Shown one piece after another: positions 20,901 to 31,315 of a stretch of DNA of 64,000 nt (its first letter is position 1; every line of letters starts with the position of its first letter). The stretch covers positions 372,001 to 436,000 of the forward strand of contig JARFIW010001366.1 in NCBI GenBank assembly GCA_036346225.1, written 5' to 3'. This DNA comes from Platerodrilus igneus (Eukaryota > Arthropoda > Insecta > Coleoptera > Lycidae). The position numbers were made by a program, and so were the translations under genes. The notes under the pieces are model-generated. The model ran no database searches, was not told where the DNA came from, and worked only from the letters and a program-made list of their open reading frames with translations.

Positions 20901-22165
20901 ATTGTCTACTTGCATAATTGAAGTAAGTGATGATACAGAGATATCGCTGAACGACATTGTAATGATAGGCCCCGTAATACAACATGACTTATTTATCATT
21001 TTGATCCGTTTTAGGTTCTATAAATACATAATGACCTCTGGCATTTACAAAAGTACAGACAAGTTCTAATCAATCCACATAATACTTCATGTCAAAAAAT
21101 ATTATATCGATTCTCTCCTGACGATAAAATTATAATCTTTGAATTAAAAACGCTTACATATGGGACACGTCCCGCTTCTTTCATAGCTGCAAGGTGTTTG
21201 CTTGAGCTCGCGAAACTCTTTGTATTTTCGAACCCCGAATCATATAGGGTAATTACAAATGCTTTTTACGTAGACTTCGGGTAGCAATGACGAAACAAAA
21301 TTGCTTCAATTACGCCATAATATTTTAAGTGTTTTAGCTGCAGGTTGTTTTCTATTGCGCAAATGGCATTCGAATATTGCAAATCTCTTGGAGGACATCA
21401 AGCCCGACCAAGAAAACTTGGTTATAAAATGCAAAGATGGCGAGAGTTTTAAAACTTTGGGTATCTTTTGGTCTGCCATCTCCGACACTATACGGCATAG
21501 TACTCAACTAAACTGCAGTAAAACTTGAATTTCAAAACGTATGATTCTTAGTCATATTGCGACCCATTAGGATTACTTGGTCCAATAATCATAATTTCCA
21601 CACTGATCATGCAAGATCTTTGGAAAATTAAATCGAGTTGGGATGAAGTTGTGACACCTGATCTACTTAATCGATGGATAGCGTTTTCATCGTGTTTAAC
21701 TGATATTTCTAAAAAATTTTATACCACGAAGACTTATTTTTAACAATGATTCTTGCATTGAGCTTTATTGTTTTGCTGATGCCAGCGAACGTGCTTATGG
21801 TGCATGCATTTATGTCAGAGAAATAACCTCTGATAATTTAATAAATTGTGCTGTTCTGTGTACAAGGTCACGTGTAGCTCCTCTAAAAACTACAAGCTTA
21901 TCTCTGTGCCTGTCTGTTGCTTGAACAGTTAGTAGAAAAAAATCCTAACGGTTTCCAACACAAAATTTTTGTCTGTTAGTTAATATACTAATTCTACACA
22001 CGCATTATCTTGGATAAAATCGTGTCCAAGTCATTGGAAGGCTTTCGAAACGAATAGAACTACAGGAATAAAAAACATTTCTGACACAAATTCTTGATAT
22101 CATGCTGATACTCATTCTAATCCCGTTGACATAATTTCAAGGGGTTGTATGCCCTTAGAGTTGTG
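20901..22165 (+). pseudogene. BEL/Pao reverse transcriptase/RNase H remnant
   Basis: Read through several frames: ISLNDIVMIGPVIQHDLF (20950-21000), FYKYIMTSGIYKMYRQVL, FELKTLTYGTRPASF (21138-21183), GCFLLRKWHSNIANLL (21342-21390), then CIELYCFADASERAYGACIY (21750-21810). The last piece is HSNPVDIISRGCMPLE, ending at 22165. This is the BEL/Pao order of RT then the A17-like/RNase H region. No integrase or 3' LTR follows, because the sequence switches to a gypsy element. Many stops are present and it is inactive. Confidence 0.82.
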
Positions 22166-23290
22166 TAACAATAAACTTAGGTTCAATGGTGACACACCTA
22201 GTGTCACTATCAAGATTGCTGAAGCAACAGGTATAGTAGAAGCAATAGTTGTCGATGATAGTTTCCTAACACAAGATATATTAATTGGAAAGGATTTTAT
22301 AAAACAGTCACACATTTTAATGGTCAAAAATGCAAATAGTGTTATATTTAGAAGGTTCCCAACCCTCAGCGAGGTTTCTGTGACATTGTTGACAGTTTGA
22401 CTAACAGTGTCATTACTGTAAAGGATAATTCCCTAGGAAATGTTAATGATAACGATGAATCAAGATGCGTTGATCTATTAAATTTGTTTTTAGATTGCAT
22501 TTCATCATCCATGTGTCGTTTGGGTAATACTGATATCGTTTTTATGGAAATAAAAACAATATCTGATGTGCCCAGTGTACCATCCGTACCGACTCCCCGA
22601 AAAAGAAAAATGCATTTTACAAAAAATAATTACGAAATTATTGGAAAACAATATTATTAGAGAATCTTTCTCTCTATATTCGAGTCCAACAATGCTAGTA
22701 AAAAAGAAAATGGGCGAATACCGAATGTGTGTGGATTATAGAAGATTAAATGCCATCACAATAAAAAATCGATGCCCACTACCTTTAATCGAAGATCAAA
22801 TTGACCGGTTGGGAGGAGGCAATCGGTTCTTCATTACTTTAGACATGGCCCACGGGTTTTATCAGAAATTTCGATAGAAAAAACTTTTTGTTACACTGGA
22901 CGGCCATTTTGATATTGTGCGCCTTTCGTTTGGGCTTACCAACGGCCCGCTGTATTTCAGCATCTCATAAACACAGTATTGGAAAATCTAAAAAATTTCG
23001 TGGTGTTTCTATACATTGATGATATCATTATACCGTCTGTAATTATAGAACAAGGTTTGAAAAGACTCGAATTAGTTTTACAAAAACTTAGGGAACACCA
23101 TCTTACACTAAACATAAGTAAATGTTCATTTTTCCAATCTCAAATTGAATACTTAGTGAGAGAAATCAATCCCGATGGCGTAAAACCCGGTAAAAAAAAG
23201 TCGAAGCTGTTTTAAATTTACCACCACCTAACAACGTCAAACAAATACGCAAATTTTTAGGACAATCCAGCTATTTTAGAAAATATATTG
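22166..23290 (+). pseudogene. Ty3/gypsy pol: protease tail and reverse transcriptase
   Basis: Starts in frame with the end of the BEL remnant. ILIGKDFIKQ is a retropepsin C-terminus. RT motifs in order: YRMCVDYRRLNAIT (22722-22763), FITLDMAHGFYQ (22831-22866), RLSFGLTNGP (22920), YIDDII (23012-23029, in place of the usual YxDD), and a connection region FLGQSSYFRKYI (23255-23290). Frameshifts lie near 22600, 22870, 22970 and 23200. The element lacks gag and a 5' LTR. It continues with RNase H and integrase. Confidence 0.88.
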
Positions 23291-23820
23291 AAAATATGCC
23301 ATGATTGTAGAACCGCTCACGCGTTTAACACGAAAGAATACTCGATGGTCCTGGGGACCCTCACAGGATATAGATATTCAACGAAATAAAGATATCCTTA
23401 CAGCGGAACCGATCCTCGCTATATTTAATCCCAATTTAACAACCGAACTACACACTGATGCGTGTGCCATAGGTAGGAGTAGGTGCAATATTATTTCCAT
23501 TTGATGATGAAGGAATACGACATGTAGTATCTTAGTTTAGTAGACAAACGATCCACGATCAGCACCATTACCACTCATATGAACTTGAAACGATGGCGGC
23601 TGTCTTAGCATTGCAATATTTTAGAGTTTACTTATTAGGAATTGCTTTCAAAATAATTACTGACTGCAACGCATTAAAAACGACGCTTTCAAAGAAAGAT
23701 GTTACCAAGAATCGGGCGTTGGTGGTTAGAAATTTAGGAATTCACATTTAGCATTGAGTATATACCAGGGACGCAAATCCAACGGATATTGTTTGTGAAA
23801 GTTAATTAATTGATATCACT
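23291..23820 (+). pseudogene. Ty3/gypsy RNase H remnant
   Basis: MIVEPLTRLTRKNTRWSWGP begins the segment. TELHTDACAIG (23446-23475) carries the first catalytic Asp, SYELETMAAVLALQYF (23576-23625) the Glu, and IITDCNALK (23656-23680) the next Asp. The end TRDANPTDIV has lost the usual DALSR. Frames are shifted after 23475 and after 23730. Confidence 0.8.
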
Positions 23821-23833
23821 GAAAGCGAGTGGA

Positions 23834-24004
23834 TATAGTCGAAATCAGGAAAGAATGAATGCACGTCATGGGTTTCTGAATTAAAAAACGACATACTTTC
23901 AAATCTTATGCATTAAGTATATTCCGATAGATCATTTAAATGTATGTCTTTTTTTAATTCAGAAACCTATGACGTGCATTCATTCTTTCCTGATTTCGAC
24001 TATA
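23834..24004. repeat. Inverted repeat, ~63-bp arms with ~45-bp loop
   Basis: TATAGTCGAAATCAGGAAAG...to 23896 is repeated as its reverse complement at 23942-24004, with only a few mismatches. It lies between the RNase H and integrase remnants, so it was formed within the gypsy element. The transcript would fold into a long hairpin. Confidence 0.85.
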
Positions 24005-24059
24005 GTTGGAGCACAACTTTAAGATGATTAATTAAAAAAAATCACAAGTATACTTGAAG

Positions 24060-24540
24060 ACGGTGAAGTGACAAACTAAACCAAACCATATTTTAAAAAG
24101 TACTCATTAAAAATAATAAAGTTTACAGAAACTTAAACGAAAGTATAGAATTGTGGGTGGTACCAAAAGCGGCTCGAATGCAAATTTGTCGTTTATGCCA
24201 CGATGACGCAGGTCATTTATGTGCCGAAAAAACAATAAAAAGGATACACGAAAAGTATTGATTTGCGAAAATGACTCGATTCGTAAAAAAATACGTAAGC
24301 GCCTGCTTTTCATAATATAAATATACCGGTTCGAATGTGAAAAGAGGCAAATTAAATCCAATTGAAAAACAACTAATACCATTTCACATCCTTCATATAG
24401 ATCATGTTGGACCGTTTGAAACAAGTAAAAGAAAAAACAAATTTTTATTCGTTACAGTCGACGATCAGTGCGAACGATACAATCGAACAATAATTAGCGT
24501 TCTAGCGACTACGGTTGCAGGCCGCGACTCATACAAATAG
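24060..24540 (+). pseudogene. Ty3/gypsy integrase: zinc domain and start of the core
   Basis: The H2C2 zinc module is visible (CHDDAGHLCAEKTIKRIHEK, then SACFS with the last Cys pair altered) at 24196-24310. The core begins IPFHILHIDHVGPFETSKRK near 24385-24425, where HIDHVGP holds the first catalytic Asp. FVTVDDQ is followed at once by CERYNRTI, so the centre of the core, including the second Asp, is deleted at about 24465. Confidence 0.8.
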
Positions 24541-24763
24541 GATCGTTACGTAAAGCAAGTGCACAGAAGCGCAATGAATACGGTTTTAATAAATCTATTA
24601 ATGCTACGTCAATGCAAGCGCTAATCGGTTACAACCCGAAACGTACCGCGGATTCACGTACTCTGAATGCAATCGACGAACATCTATTCAGACTTGATCT
24701 GAAAGAACTTCGTAGTAAAATTACCGATCATATTACTGAAGATCAGAGAAATCATAAAGAACG
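24541..24763 (+). pseudogene. Ty3/gypsy integrase C-terminal region, upstream part
   Basis: LIGYNPKRTADSR and DLKELRSKITDHI lead to the codons for NHKER at 24760. The frame is then cut by the palindromic insertion at 24764 and picks up on the other side at 37619. With one copy of the 6-bp duplication discounted, the two sides join in frame, which shows the insertion was precise. Confidence 0.85.
24758..24763. other. Target-site duplication of palindromic element 1, left copy
   Basis: AGAACG directly before the element, repeated exactly at 37613-37618 directly after it. Six bases is the length known for Polinton/Maverick integration. Confidence 0.88.
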
Positions 24764-24793
24764 AGTAGGAGAATATGTTCATTCGAGGACAGC

Positions 24794-25000
24794 GCCACCG
24801 CCACCGCCACCGCCACCGCCACCGCCACCGCCACCGCCACCGCCACCGCCACCGCCACCGCCACCGCCACCGCCACCGCCACCGCCACCGCCACCGCCAC
24901 CGCCACCGCCACCGCCACCGCCACCGCCACCGCCACCGTCACCGCCACCGCCACCGCCACCGCCACCGCCACCGCCACCGCCACCGCCACCGCCGCCGCC
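24794..25000. repeat. (GCCACC)n microsatellite, left arm
   Basis: About 207 bp of hexamer repeat, 30 bp inside the terminus, with one T interruption at ~24937. All frames through it are open, which creates long artificial proline, glycine or Ala-Val reading frames. These are not genes. Confidence 0.97.
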
Positions 25001-25004
25001 TTGG

Positions 25005-25430
25005 ACCAAAAAGTTTTCTTCGACTAACCATTTTTCATCTTTCGAGATAAATATATCTTAAATTTTCATCTTTCGAGATAAACCTATTTTTAAAATTTCT
25101 TACCGCTAACATTCTGAACCAAATAGTTTTCTTCGTCTAACCAATGCATCTTTCGAGATAAACCTATCTTGTTTGGTATCAATTAATATTAGAATTTTCT
25201 CAGCTACCCAAATTTCTAGGAATTTTCAGATATCATCACCCCAAGGAGCTACCCTGATTTTAAGATTTCTTGCCTATAGCGACTTTTGAGCGTTCTTATA
25301 AATTTTTATACATGCGATACATTAAATTAACTTAGAATTTTATGTAGAATTCGAATCTGCAAACAGATTTGAAATCGGATCACGCCCTGCAAAGTTACCC
25401 TTTAAAGCTCTCAAATCTTATTAAAATTTT
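25005..25430. repeat. Subterminal repeat block of element 1, left
   Basis: Contains TCTTTCGAGATAAA three times (25037, 25068, 25149) and the sequence TTGGTATCAATTAATATTAGA...TCTCAGCTACC. The same sequence recurs in the subterminal blocks of element 2 (39930-40700 and 59960-60700). Read on the - strand it keeps an open frame (KFLEIWVAEKILILIDTKQ). It is shared subterminal DNA of one element family. Confidence 0.8.
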
Positions 25431-26147
25431 GCTCGTCTATGACATATGCTTAAACCAAACATCTCCAAAAATCAAAACCGTGGAGATTATAGAAATGAGT
25501 TCTTTATAAGCCATAAGTGCTTAGTATTTAAAATAATTTTTCAAACAGTAATGTGCTTTTCTCAGAATATCGCAAAACCCATGACTTAAAATTTTTCTGG
25601 TTTTAACATAATTACATGCACAATGCTAAATTGTTGGAAAATACGTAGACGAGGACAAACTAATTGCTTTACAATTATGTGACGTATAGTGAAAGTAGCC
25701 TTTCTTTTTTTATTAATTAGCGGGTATATGATTTGAGAAATACAATAGATATGCTCGATGCTAAATGCTTGGAAAATACAAGTCGTTTCAAATCAATTTC
25801 TTAACGAGCATGTGAATCACATGTGAAAACTGTATATAATTTCTTTTCTTGGACTTTCTATTAATTATGTTTGTGTATTAGAAATTGATTAATAATTGCA
25901 AGATACAAATTTTAAATAAACACTTTGCTAAGGGAACACCCAACTTGTTGTATACAGAATACTTACTAATAAAGCAATTTAATTTTAAATAACTTCTACG
26001 CCATATTTTTCGAAAATGACATGCTTTGGAAACAATCGAAGATTGCCGAAGACACTCGAAGAGTGCACAAACGCGGTCACTAAACCACAATTAATAATCG
26101 CCTTTATAGGTTTAACATTTCTACCATTACCCAATGACTTTAATTTC

Positions 26148-26249
26148 TTATTGGAGAGAATCCTTATTCTCCCACGCACTGTTGCGTAGCTGGATGCCCA
26201 CCACTTTTGGGAATATATGCTCGTTATAGGTTGTAGCACCGCGGATTTA
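26148..26249 (-). pseudogene. C-terminal fragment of a small element protein, left arm
   Basis: The mirrored copy at 36010-36111 reads TTYNEHIFPKVVG...ENKDSLQ, matching the C-terminus of the 73-aa ORF of element 2 (52195-52416). This left copy has a one-base deletion near 26240. Only about 33 codons remain. Function unknown. Confidence 0.55.
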
Positions 26250-26253
26250 CTTA

Positions 26254-26500
26254 ACTACACTTCGTGAGATCCCTTTAATCTTTTTTTAATCGTGTCCTTC
26301 TCGCGTACAATACAGTAGGACTTAGCCTTCTTACCTACAAATTCTAACACCAAGTCACCGTTAAACTCGTCTTTAAATTTCCCCACAACTTTTTGTTAAC
26401 ATGCGGTATATTGTGTTTATTATTTGCGGGGTACACCACTTTAAACCTAAAAATAAAAACAGGATAGTTTAATACGTCTATTAATAATTTATGGTAATGT
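26254..26500 (-). pseudogene. Family B DNA polymerase fragment (thumb/C-terminal region), left arm
   Basis: Reads NNKHNIPHVNKK and then NGDLVLEFVGKKAKSYCI, ending IKKRLKG. It corresponds to the stretch [20 protein letters not shown] downstream of motif C in the polymerase at 11431-14772. Catalytic motifs are absent. At least one frameshift. The mirror copy is at 35770-36003. It shows that the parent element encoded its own protein-primed polymerase. Confidence 0.7.
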
Positions 26501-26579
26501 TGGCGGTACAAATATGTAAAACAAACTTTATCAAGAAAATATAATGTTTTAATAGAATACATACATGTATTTATAACAT

Positions 26580-26974
26580 CTATAAACCGCTGTGGTAACC
26601 AGAGTCTGGCGAATCTGGGATAGCCAAATCTCTAAACATTTGCGCAAGCGATTGCCTTGCAGTTGCATATTTCAAGTACTGAATGGGGAAACATTTAATA
26701 AGTTCCAACACTGTCAAGTAATTTAAATTGCTGCAATCATTAGACAGAGAAATACTGGCACTGCTCTCTCCTCTAATAACGTTTGAACCCTTTCTTCCTC
26801 CGTTGTATTTCCACATACTTTTTTTATATCACCAACAAATTTTTCGTAAAATTCTGGAAAGTTTCTACACCTTAACTCAGCCATTTTAAAACAGATCAAT
26901 TCTCGCAAATTTAATAGCTTGATGCACTCGTACGCAGGTAGCACAATAACATTCCCATCTTTCGTAATCTCCAT
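26580..26974 (-). pseudogene. Element protein A, left arm (frameshifted)
   Basis: Starts MEITKDGNVIVLPAYECIKL at 26974, with ICFKMAELRCRNFPEFYEKF following. A missing base near 26765 shifts the frame before the acidic end (IPDSPDSGYHSGL at 26620-26583). The right-arm copy is intact. Its start overlaps the 3' end of protein B in another frame. The family is not recognised by name. Confidence 0.5.
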
Positions 26975-27405
26975 ATTATATAAATTCTCTTTTCAAAATT
27001 GTTCAACAGCCATATACTTCTATTAAAGGCTGTGCTCAGCTGCAATTTGAAATCTTGATCCAATTGTATCTCAACAACATCGTTTCCAGTAGTCAAACCA
27101 TTTAATCTGACTTGTTTTGAGTCTTGAGCAAATTGGTGAATTTGAAATTCCACTTGAAAAGTACACAATTTCTTCCAATCGAAGTAAGAGAATGTTATCG
27201 TGGAATCAGCACACATACCACTACAGCAAATAACTTGGATGGCAGGTTGAAGACCACCATATAAATCAAAACCAACTTCTAATATATGGTGGTGATAATT
27301 TGAAGGAAATTCGCCTAACCTATAGGTTGACTTACCAACTAGTTGGTTGATATTTAATTGTGGTACTCGCACATCACTTGTAACATCAACACAAGAAAAA
27401 TCCAT
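26911..27405 (-). CDS. Element protein B, left arm, 164 aa (intact copy)
   Basis: ATG at 27405. Beta-rich, with PSNYHHHILEVGFDLYGG and ITFSYFDWKKLCTFQVEFQI near residues 38-55 and 76-95, then VEIQLDQDFKLQL. This looks like a conserved protein of Polinton-like insect elements, but I cannot name it. The right arm carries the same frame with one nonsense codon. It ends within the start of protein A, so a frameshift product or overlapping genes are both possible. Confidence 0.55.
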   Translation of the reverse strand: MDFSCVDVTSDVRVPQLNINQLVGKSTYRLGEFPSNYHHHILEVGFDLYGGLQPAIQVICCSGMCADSTITFSYFDWKKLCTFQVEFQIHQFAQDSKQVRLNGLTTGNDVVEIQLDQDFKLQLSTAFNRSIWLLNNFEKRIYIIWRLRKMGMLLCYLRTSASSY

Positions 27406-28579
27406 CTTTAATTTATAATTTTAATCAAACTCGATAATACTTTGACGACTAATGCACTGGAACATGGCTCTCACCTTTTATGCCGATGGTCGAGCGTGCG
27501 CAGCCCTTATTATATTAGTTGGCGTTATATGCAAGTCTTGTCTGGAAAAGTGACGCGTATAATTGTTTTATAGTGGGTTTTACCTGTATGTATTTAACCA
27601 CCAACGCCATTTTAGAATTATTAAACAAAATTACTCTTAACAGTATTTTTAATATACCATCGTGTAAGATTTCAATTATTATTGTGTTTTTCCTCAGGTT
27701 CTCAAATCCCTCGGAATTTTTTCAAATCGAATGACCCCTTACTGATTTGCAGATTAACCTTTGCAAGCACCGTGTATAATTCACCTTTAATCTATTTCTA
27801 AACCGTATCGGTTTGTCTTTTGAGATAAACCCTGGTGTAACCTATAAAATTAGTATAGAATTTTCCTGGGAATTGAAATTAATTATCACGTCTTTTAAAA
27901 TTAGTTCCAACAAAGACCTGTATATATTGTATTAATATTCAAAACCTATCAGCAAAACACTTTTGCATTTTTATTTAGATTTAGCTCGATAATAGAGTTA
28001 AACTCAAAAATATTTATTAGTGGCTAGAATTGTTAAAATTTTCAATTAGTAAATCCACATACAAATGATTAAACCAAAAGGTATAATACATATATTAATT
28101 CTGCACGCTGACCTAGAAAGTGGTTCGATAATCTATTTTAAATGTAGTTCAACATAAGACGTATATTCTAAATAAATTTAGTGAAATGTATGATCATTAG
28201 CCTTGCATTGTTTGTCGATGACGTCTGACTATTAATTTAATAAAAGCACTTTCCACAATTCTAGTTAATATACGGGAATACACATTCTATAATTTGATTT
28301 AAATTGGGTTAATGTAAGGACAAATTATACTTATACTTTCTCTATGTACATAAATACGGAGGAAATGATACCAAAAGTTCATTTTAAGTTTATTTTGTAA
28401 AACGTAAGGTTGTTTATAGTGTAATTAACAGTAATACTGAATTTTCAGTTTTTGGTTTAAAATTTCGTGTGAGGACTATCGACAAAGAAGAGTAAGTCTT
28501 AGTTTGAATTTTGCAAACGTAGAAGAAATTAATATTTACATGTATAATTCAAAACTGTTAATCAATAATTTTTTCTAGA

Positions 28580-29417
28580 ATGAACATCTTAAGTATTGCG
28601 TGCAGTGTGTGCGAAAATGTTTTACTGGATGTGATGCCATAAAAAACACAACGAAAGGCACATCGAGATGGTTTATTTCAGGAGGAACTAAAAATTACAG
28701 CCAATGAGTGGGAACAAATTAAGGATTTGGAAAACCAATCGACCGCAGAGCATAAAGAACGTATAAACGCCGCAATTCAGTTAGAACGAACCAAGTTACT
28801 ATTTGAAAAACCATACACCATAACAAAATCTTCTTCCAAAATCATAATTGTAGGCCTGAACCCGTTCGACGATTACAAAATAATTTTTAGATTTGTTGAC
28901 ACCATTTCGCAGAGCGTACTTGATGTATCCTCAACGTATTTAGGAAGTTTATATCAAATCTTCCACACATTATACGCACTATGGAAGTTGGCATGCAAAA
29001 TCAGATATGCAAATTCGACAACTTGCGTTTTATTTAAATAACAATTGTTTAGTGAAGATGATGACATTTGATGGGAATTATATGATATTTACCAAAGGAA
29101 CTTTAGAGCACTTTTAGGGTATCTCAGATCGTTCTCAACCATGCTAATACTTTAAAGAACTAACGGAAAAGGGTACTCCTAATATAGATCTGTTTCTGTT
29201 AGATGTCGCAATGGAAAGATATAATAGGAATGATGTTCTACAGAATCTCGCACATGATGTAATTAAAAGCAAATACAGTAATAGTGATATTGGGGTCATA
29301 TTATACGAATTTATAAGAACCTACCCAAGATTGTTTGAAAACAGTATTTGTAAACAAGTTGAGTATATGGAAGAATACAACAGGTTTCCATTCCACGCAT
29401 TTACGAGCGATGTTTAA
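28580..29417 (+). pseudogene. Element protein C, left arm (frameshifted)
   Basis: ATG at 28580; the product starts with a Cys pair (SIACSVCENV). After shifts it reads ITANEWEQIKDLENQ, IIIVGLNPFDDYKIIFRF (28840-28895), LKELTEKGTPNIDLF, and finally VEYMEEYNRFPFHAF ending at 29417. The NPFDDYKIIFRF region recalls small single-strand-binding or transcription-cofactor-like domains of viral elements, but I cannot confirm this. Breaks at about 28617, 28735, 29040 and 29150. The mirror copy is at 32838-33674. Confidence 0.5.
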
Positions 29418-29718
29418 ATTTTAAGCCAAAGACTGAAAATTTTGTAACACTATTAATTACACTTTTGTTTTCTTATACGTTTCTAAATTGTTGTATTTCA
29501 TCTACAGATATTAATAGATGTCAATAAAATTATGTTATAGTTTTAAATAAAACGATTCTGATTAATAATTTTGTAAAACGTTTATAACTAAATTGTTATA
29601 CTCAACTACAGATATAGATCGAATTATGTTAAACTCGATCGGTTTTATATTCACTGAGTACAATATTATTACTTTAGTTTATCTCGGATATTGAACCGTA
29701 AAGCATTGTAACTTGAAA

Positions 29719-30054
29719 ATGATTTCCAGAAAAGCGTATACCAAGGAATGTTTGCAAGAAGCTCTTAATGAGGTTAGACGAGGTGTTGCAACAATGTACT
29801 CTGCTAGTAAGAAGTTTAGGATTCCAAAGTCTACATTGCGCGACCATCTCATACGATCACAGAGTAAAAGAGATAAAAGTGTAGACAGTTACATCTCTGA
29901 TATACAAACAACTAATTTACAAACTGCGGAAATGGGCACAGGAAGTTCTCTAAGATGTACAGCAACACCTATCTACTCAGATGGTAAAGATGATAAAGTA
30001 GTTTGTAAAAGAAGTTTTAAGATGCAAAACAAAAGTTTAATATTGAGGAAATGA
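29719..30054 (+). CDS. Pipsqueak-type HTH DNA-binding protein 1, left arm
   Basis: YTKECLQEALNEVRRGV, then TMYSASKKFRIPKSTLRDHL, is a clear psq helix-turn-helix (residues about 7-45), a fold used by insect regulators and transposon proteins to bind DNA. The remainder is Ser/Thr-rich and ends at 30054. The ATG at 29719 is preferred over an upstream TTG. Open pieces just downstream (30060-30180, acidic, SMDYTPNSEDEDSTQ) suggest the native protein was longer and is truncated here. The right-arm copy loses the frame at a run of A. A role in recognising element DNA or controlling its genes is plausible. Confidence 0.65.
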   Translation: MISRKAYTKECLQEALNEVRRGVATMYSASKKFRIPKSTLRDHLIRSQSKRDKSVDSYISDIQTTNLQTAEMGTGSSLRCTATPIYSDGKDDKVVCKRSFKMQNKSLILRK

Positions 30055-30192
30055 ATTCTGCAAAAATAATGGAAATGCTCGTCATAAACTATCAGAGCAA
30101 ATAATATATGAATCAAGTTCTATGGATTACACCCCAAATTCTGAAGATGAGGATTCAACACAGGAAAGCAATAGTCGGGGACTAAAATACCG

Positions 30193-30372
30193 ATGTATAT
30201 AAAAGGGTGTTGTATTAAAAATACACATCGTACTGAGCACAGTTTAGATGGTGCATATATTCACTTTAATGTACATGGGTTGATCGAAAGACTGCAGTTG
30301 CTAGTTACTGTTGATTATCACAACCATCGAGATATGCATAACCTAAATGAAATTATCTCTATGAATATCTAA
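30193..30372 (+). CDS. Element protein E, left arm, ~59 aa
   Basis: ATG at 30193. DGAYIHFNVHGLIERL and VTVDYHNHRDMHNLNEI are the recognisable parts. An extra base near 30360 cuts it short compared with the right-arm copy (31854-32063). It follows the psq protein closely and may be its original C-terminal part. Unknown family. Confidence 0.4.
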   Translation: MYIKGCCIKNTHRTEHSLDGAYIHFNVHGLIERLQLLVTVDYHNHRDMHNLNEIISMNI

Positions 30373-30561
30373 ACTTCGACAAAAGGAATTATAGAATAGA
30401 ACGACAACGAAGTTAGATGGAGGTAAATATTTATACATATTTTTCGAAATTGTAAAATTGGAATAGTCTGCATTTGCATTTTGATAAGTAAACATCGTAA
30501 TAAAAATGAGCGGGGAAAGCATTATATCTTTAGATGCTATAAAATTTTAGAAGAAGTTGTC

Positions 30562-30936
30562 ATGGAGATGAAAAAGTTTATCAAACAATTCAACTAGCCA
30601 ACATTTGAATGGTATGCCTAATGAATCTCTGGCAAATACTAAAATAGTGCAAGATAAACCTACACATGATAATGTTGATGCGAAAGATCAGAACATAGAC
30701 TCCAAGTCAGACGTTTCTGGTAGAAAAGAAAGAGACAACTTAAATCATATACTAAAGAGGATTTAAATAAAGCCATTGACGAAATAAACAAAGGATGGAT
30801 TACTGGTTCAGAAGCATCCGAAATCTACAATGTTCCAAAAGCTACACTCTATACGAAACTCAGATCAAACGAAAATCGTGTACAAAATTTGGATATGTAT
30901 ACTACACATTTCCCAATTAAAAGGAGGAAAAAGTGA
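30562..30936 (+). pseudogene. Pipsqueak-type HTH protein 2, left arm (frameshifted)
   Basis: The same gene as 31316-31693. The start at 30562 runs into a homopolymer shift (5 A against 7 A in the right arm) and a second one at ~30727. The HTH itself (YTKEDLNKAIDEINKGWIT, then SEIYNVPKATLYTKL) is readable downstream, ending TGA at 30934-30936. Confidence 0.65.
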
Positions 30937-31007
30937 CTTTTGTGTGCGTGTATGTGTGTATTAGTTTTAATAAATAAAAATATATTTCTATGTGAAGTGT
31001 ACTTGTT

Positions 31008-31244
31008 AAGTATTTGAATTGAAATATAAATATTAGCACTAATGGGGTTTTAATGAGAAAACTCATTAAAAAGCAATTAGTGCAATGGGTTTTTAATGAG
31101 AAAACTCATTAAAAACAGCCTAACCTATCAATTTTTACTTTTATCTAACCTAAGTCCACACAAATCCAGCTAACCTAACCTAACTCCGGACAACACTAGC
31201 TAACCTATCTCCCGACAGCTCCACATCCAACCTAGGACGGATGC
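31008..31244. other. Central spacer of palindromic element 1 with hairpins
   Basis: The only part of the element not mirrored. Two perfect hairpins with 11-nt stems, TTTTTAATGAG/CTCATTAAAAA, lie at about 31050-31075 and 31092-31117. The first is nested inside GCACTAAT...ATTAGTGC. The rest is CTAACCTAAC-rich (31140-31200), close to but not a perfect insect telomere repeat. No ORF. Confidence 0.85.
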
Positions 31245-31315
31245 AACAAGTACACTACACATAGAAATATATTTTTATTCATTAAAACTAATACACACAT
31301 ACACGCACACAAAAG

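Larger units (their letters stand above)
24764..31007 (+). repeat. Left arm of palindromic element 1
   Basis: Reverse-complementary to 31245-37612 base for base, apart from scattered substitutions, one-base indels mostly in homopolymers, and the length of the (GCCACC)n tract. Gene-free parts of the arm are 25430-26140 and 27410-28575, where I see nothing beyond the mirrored sequence. Confidence 0.95.

Noticed and set aside
24612..25061. Long proline-, glycine- or Ala/Val-repeat proteins on both strands
   Set aside because: They are translations of the (GCCACC)n tract in all six frames. Only the short gypsy integrase part before 24764 is real coding ancestry.
31140..31200. Interstitial telomere repeat (TTAGG)n at the palindrome centre
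   Set aside because: CTAACCTAAC words are present but irregular and mixed with other sequence; too few perfect units to call telomeric.
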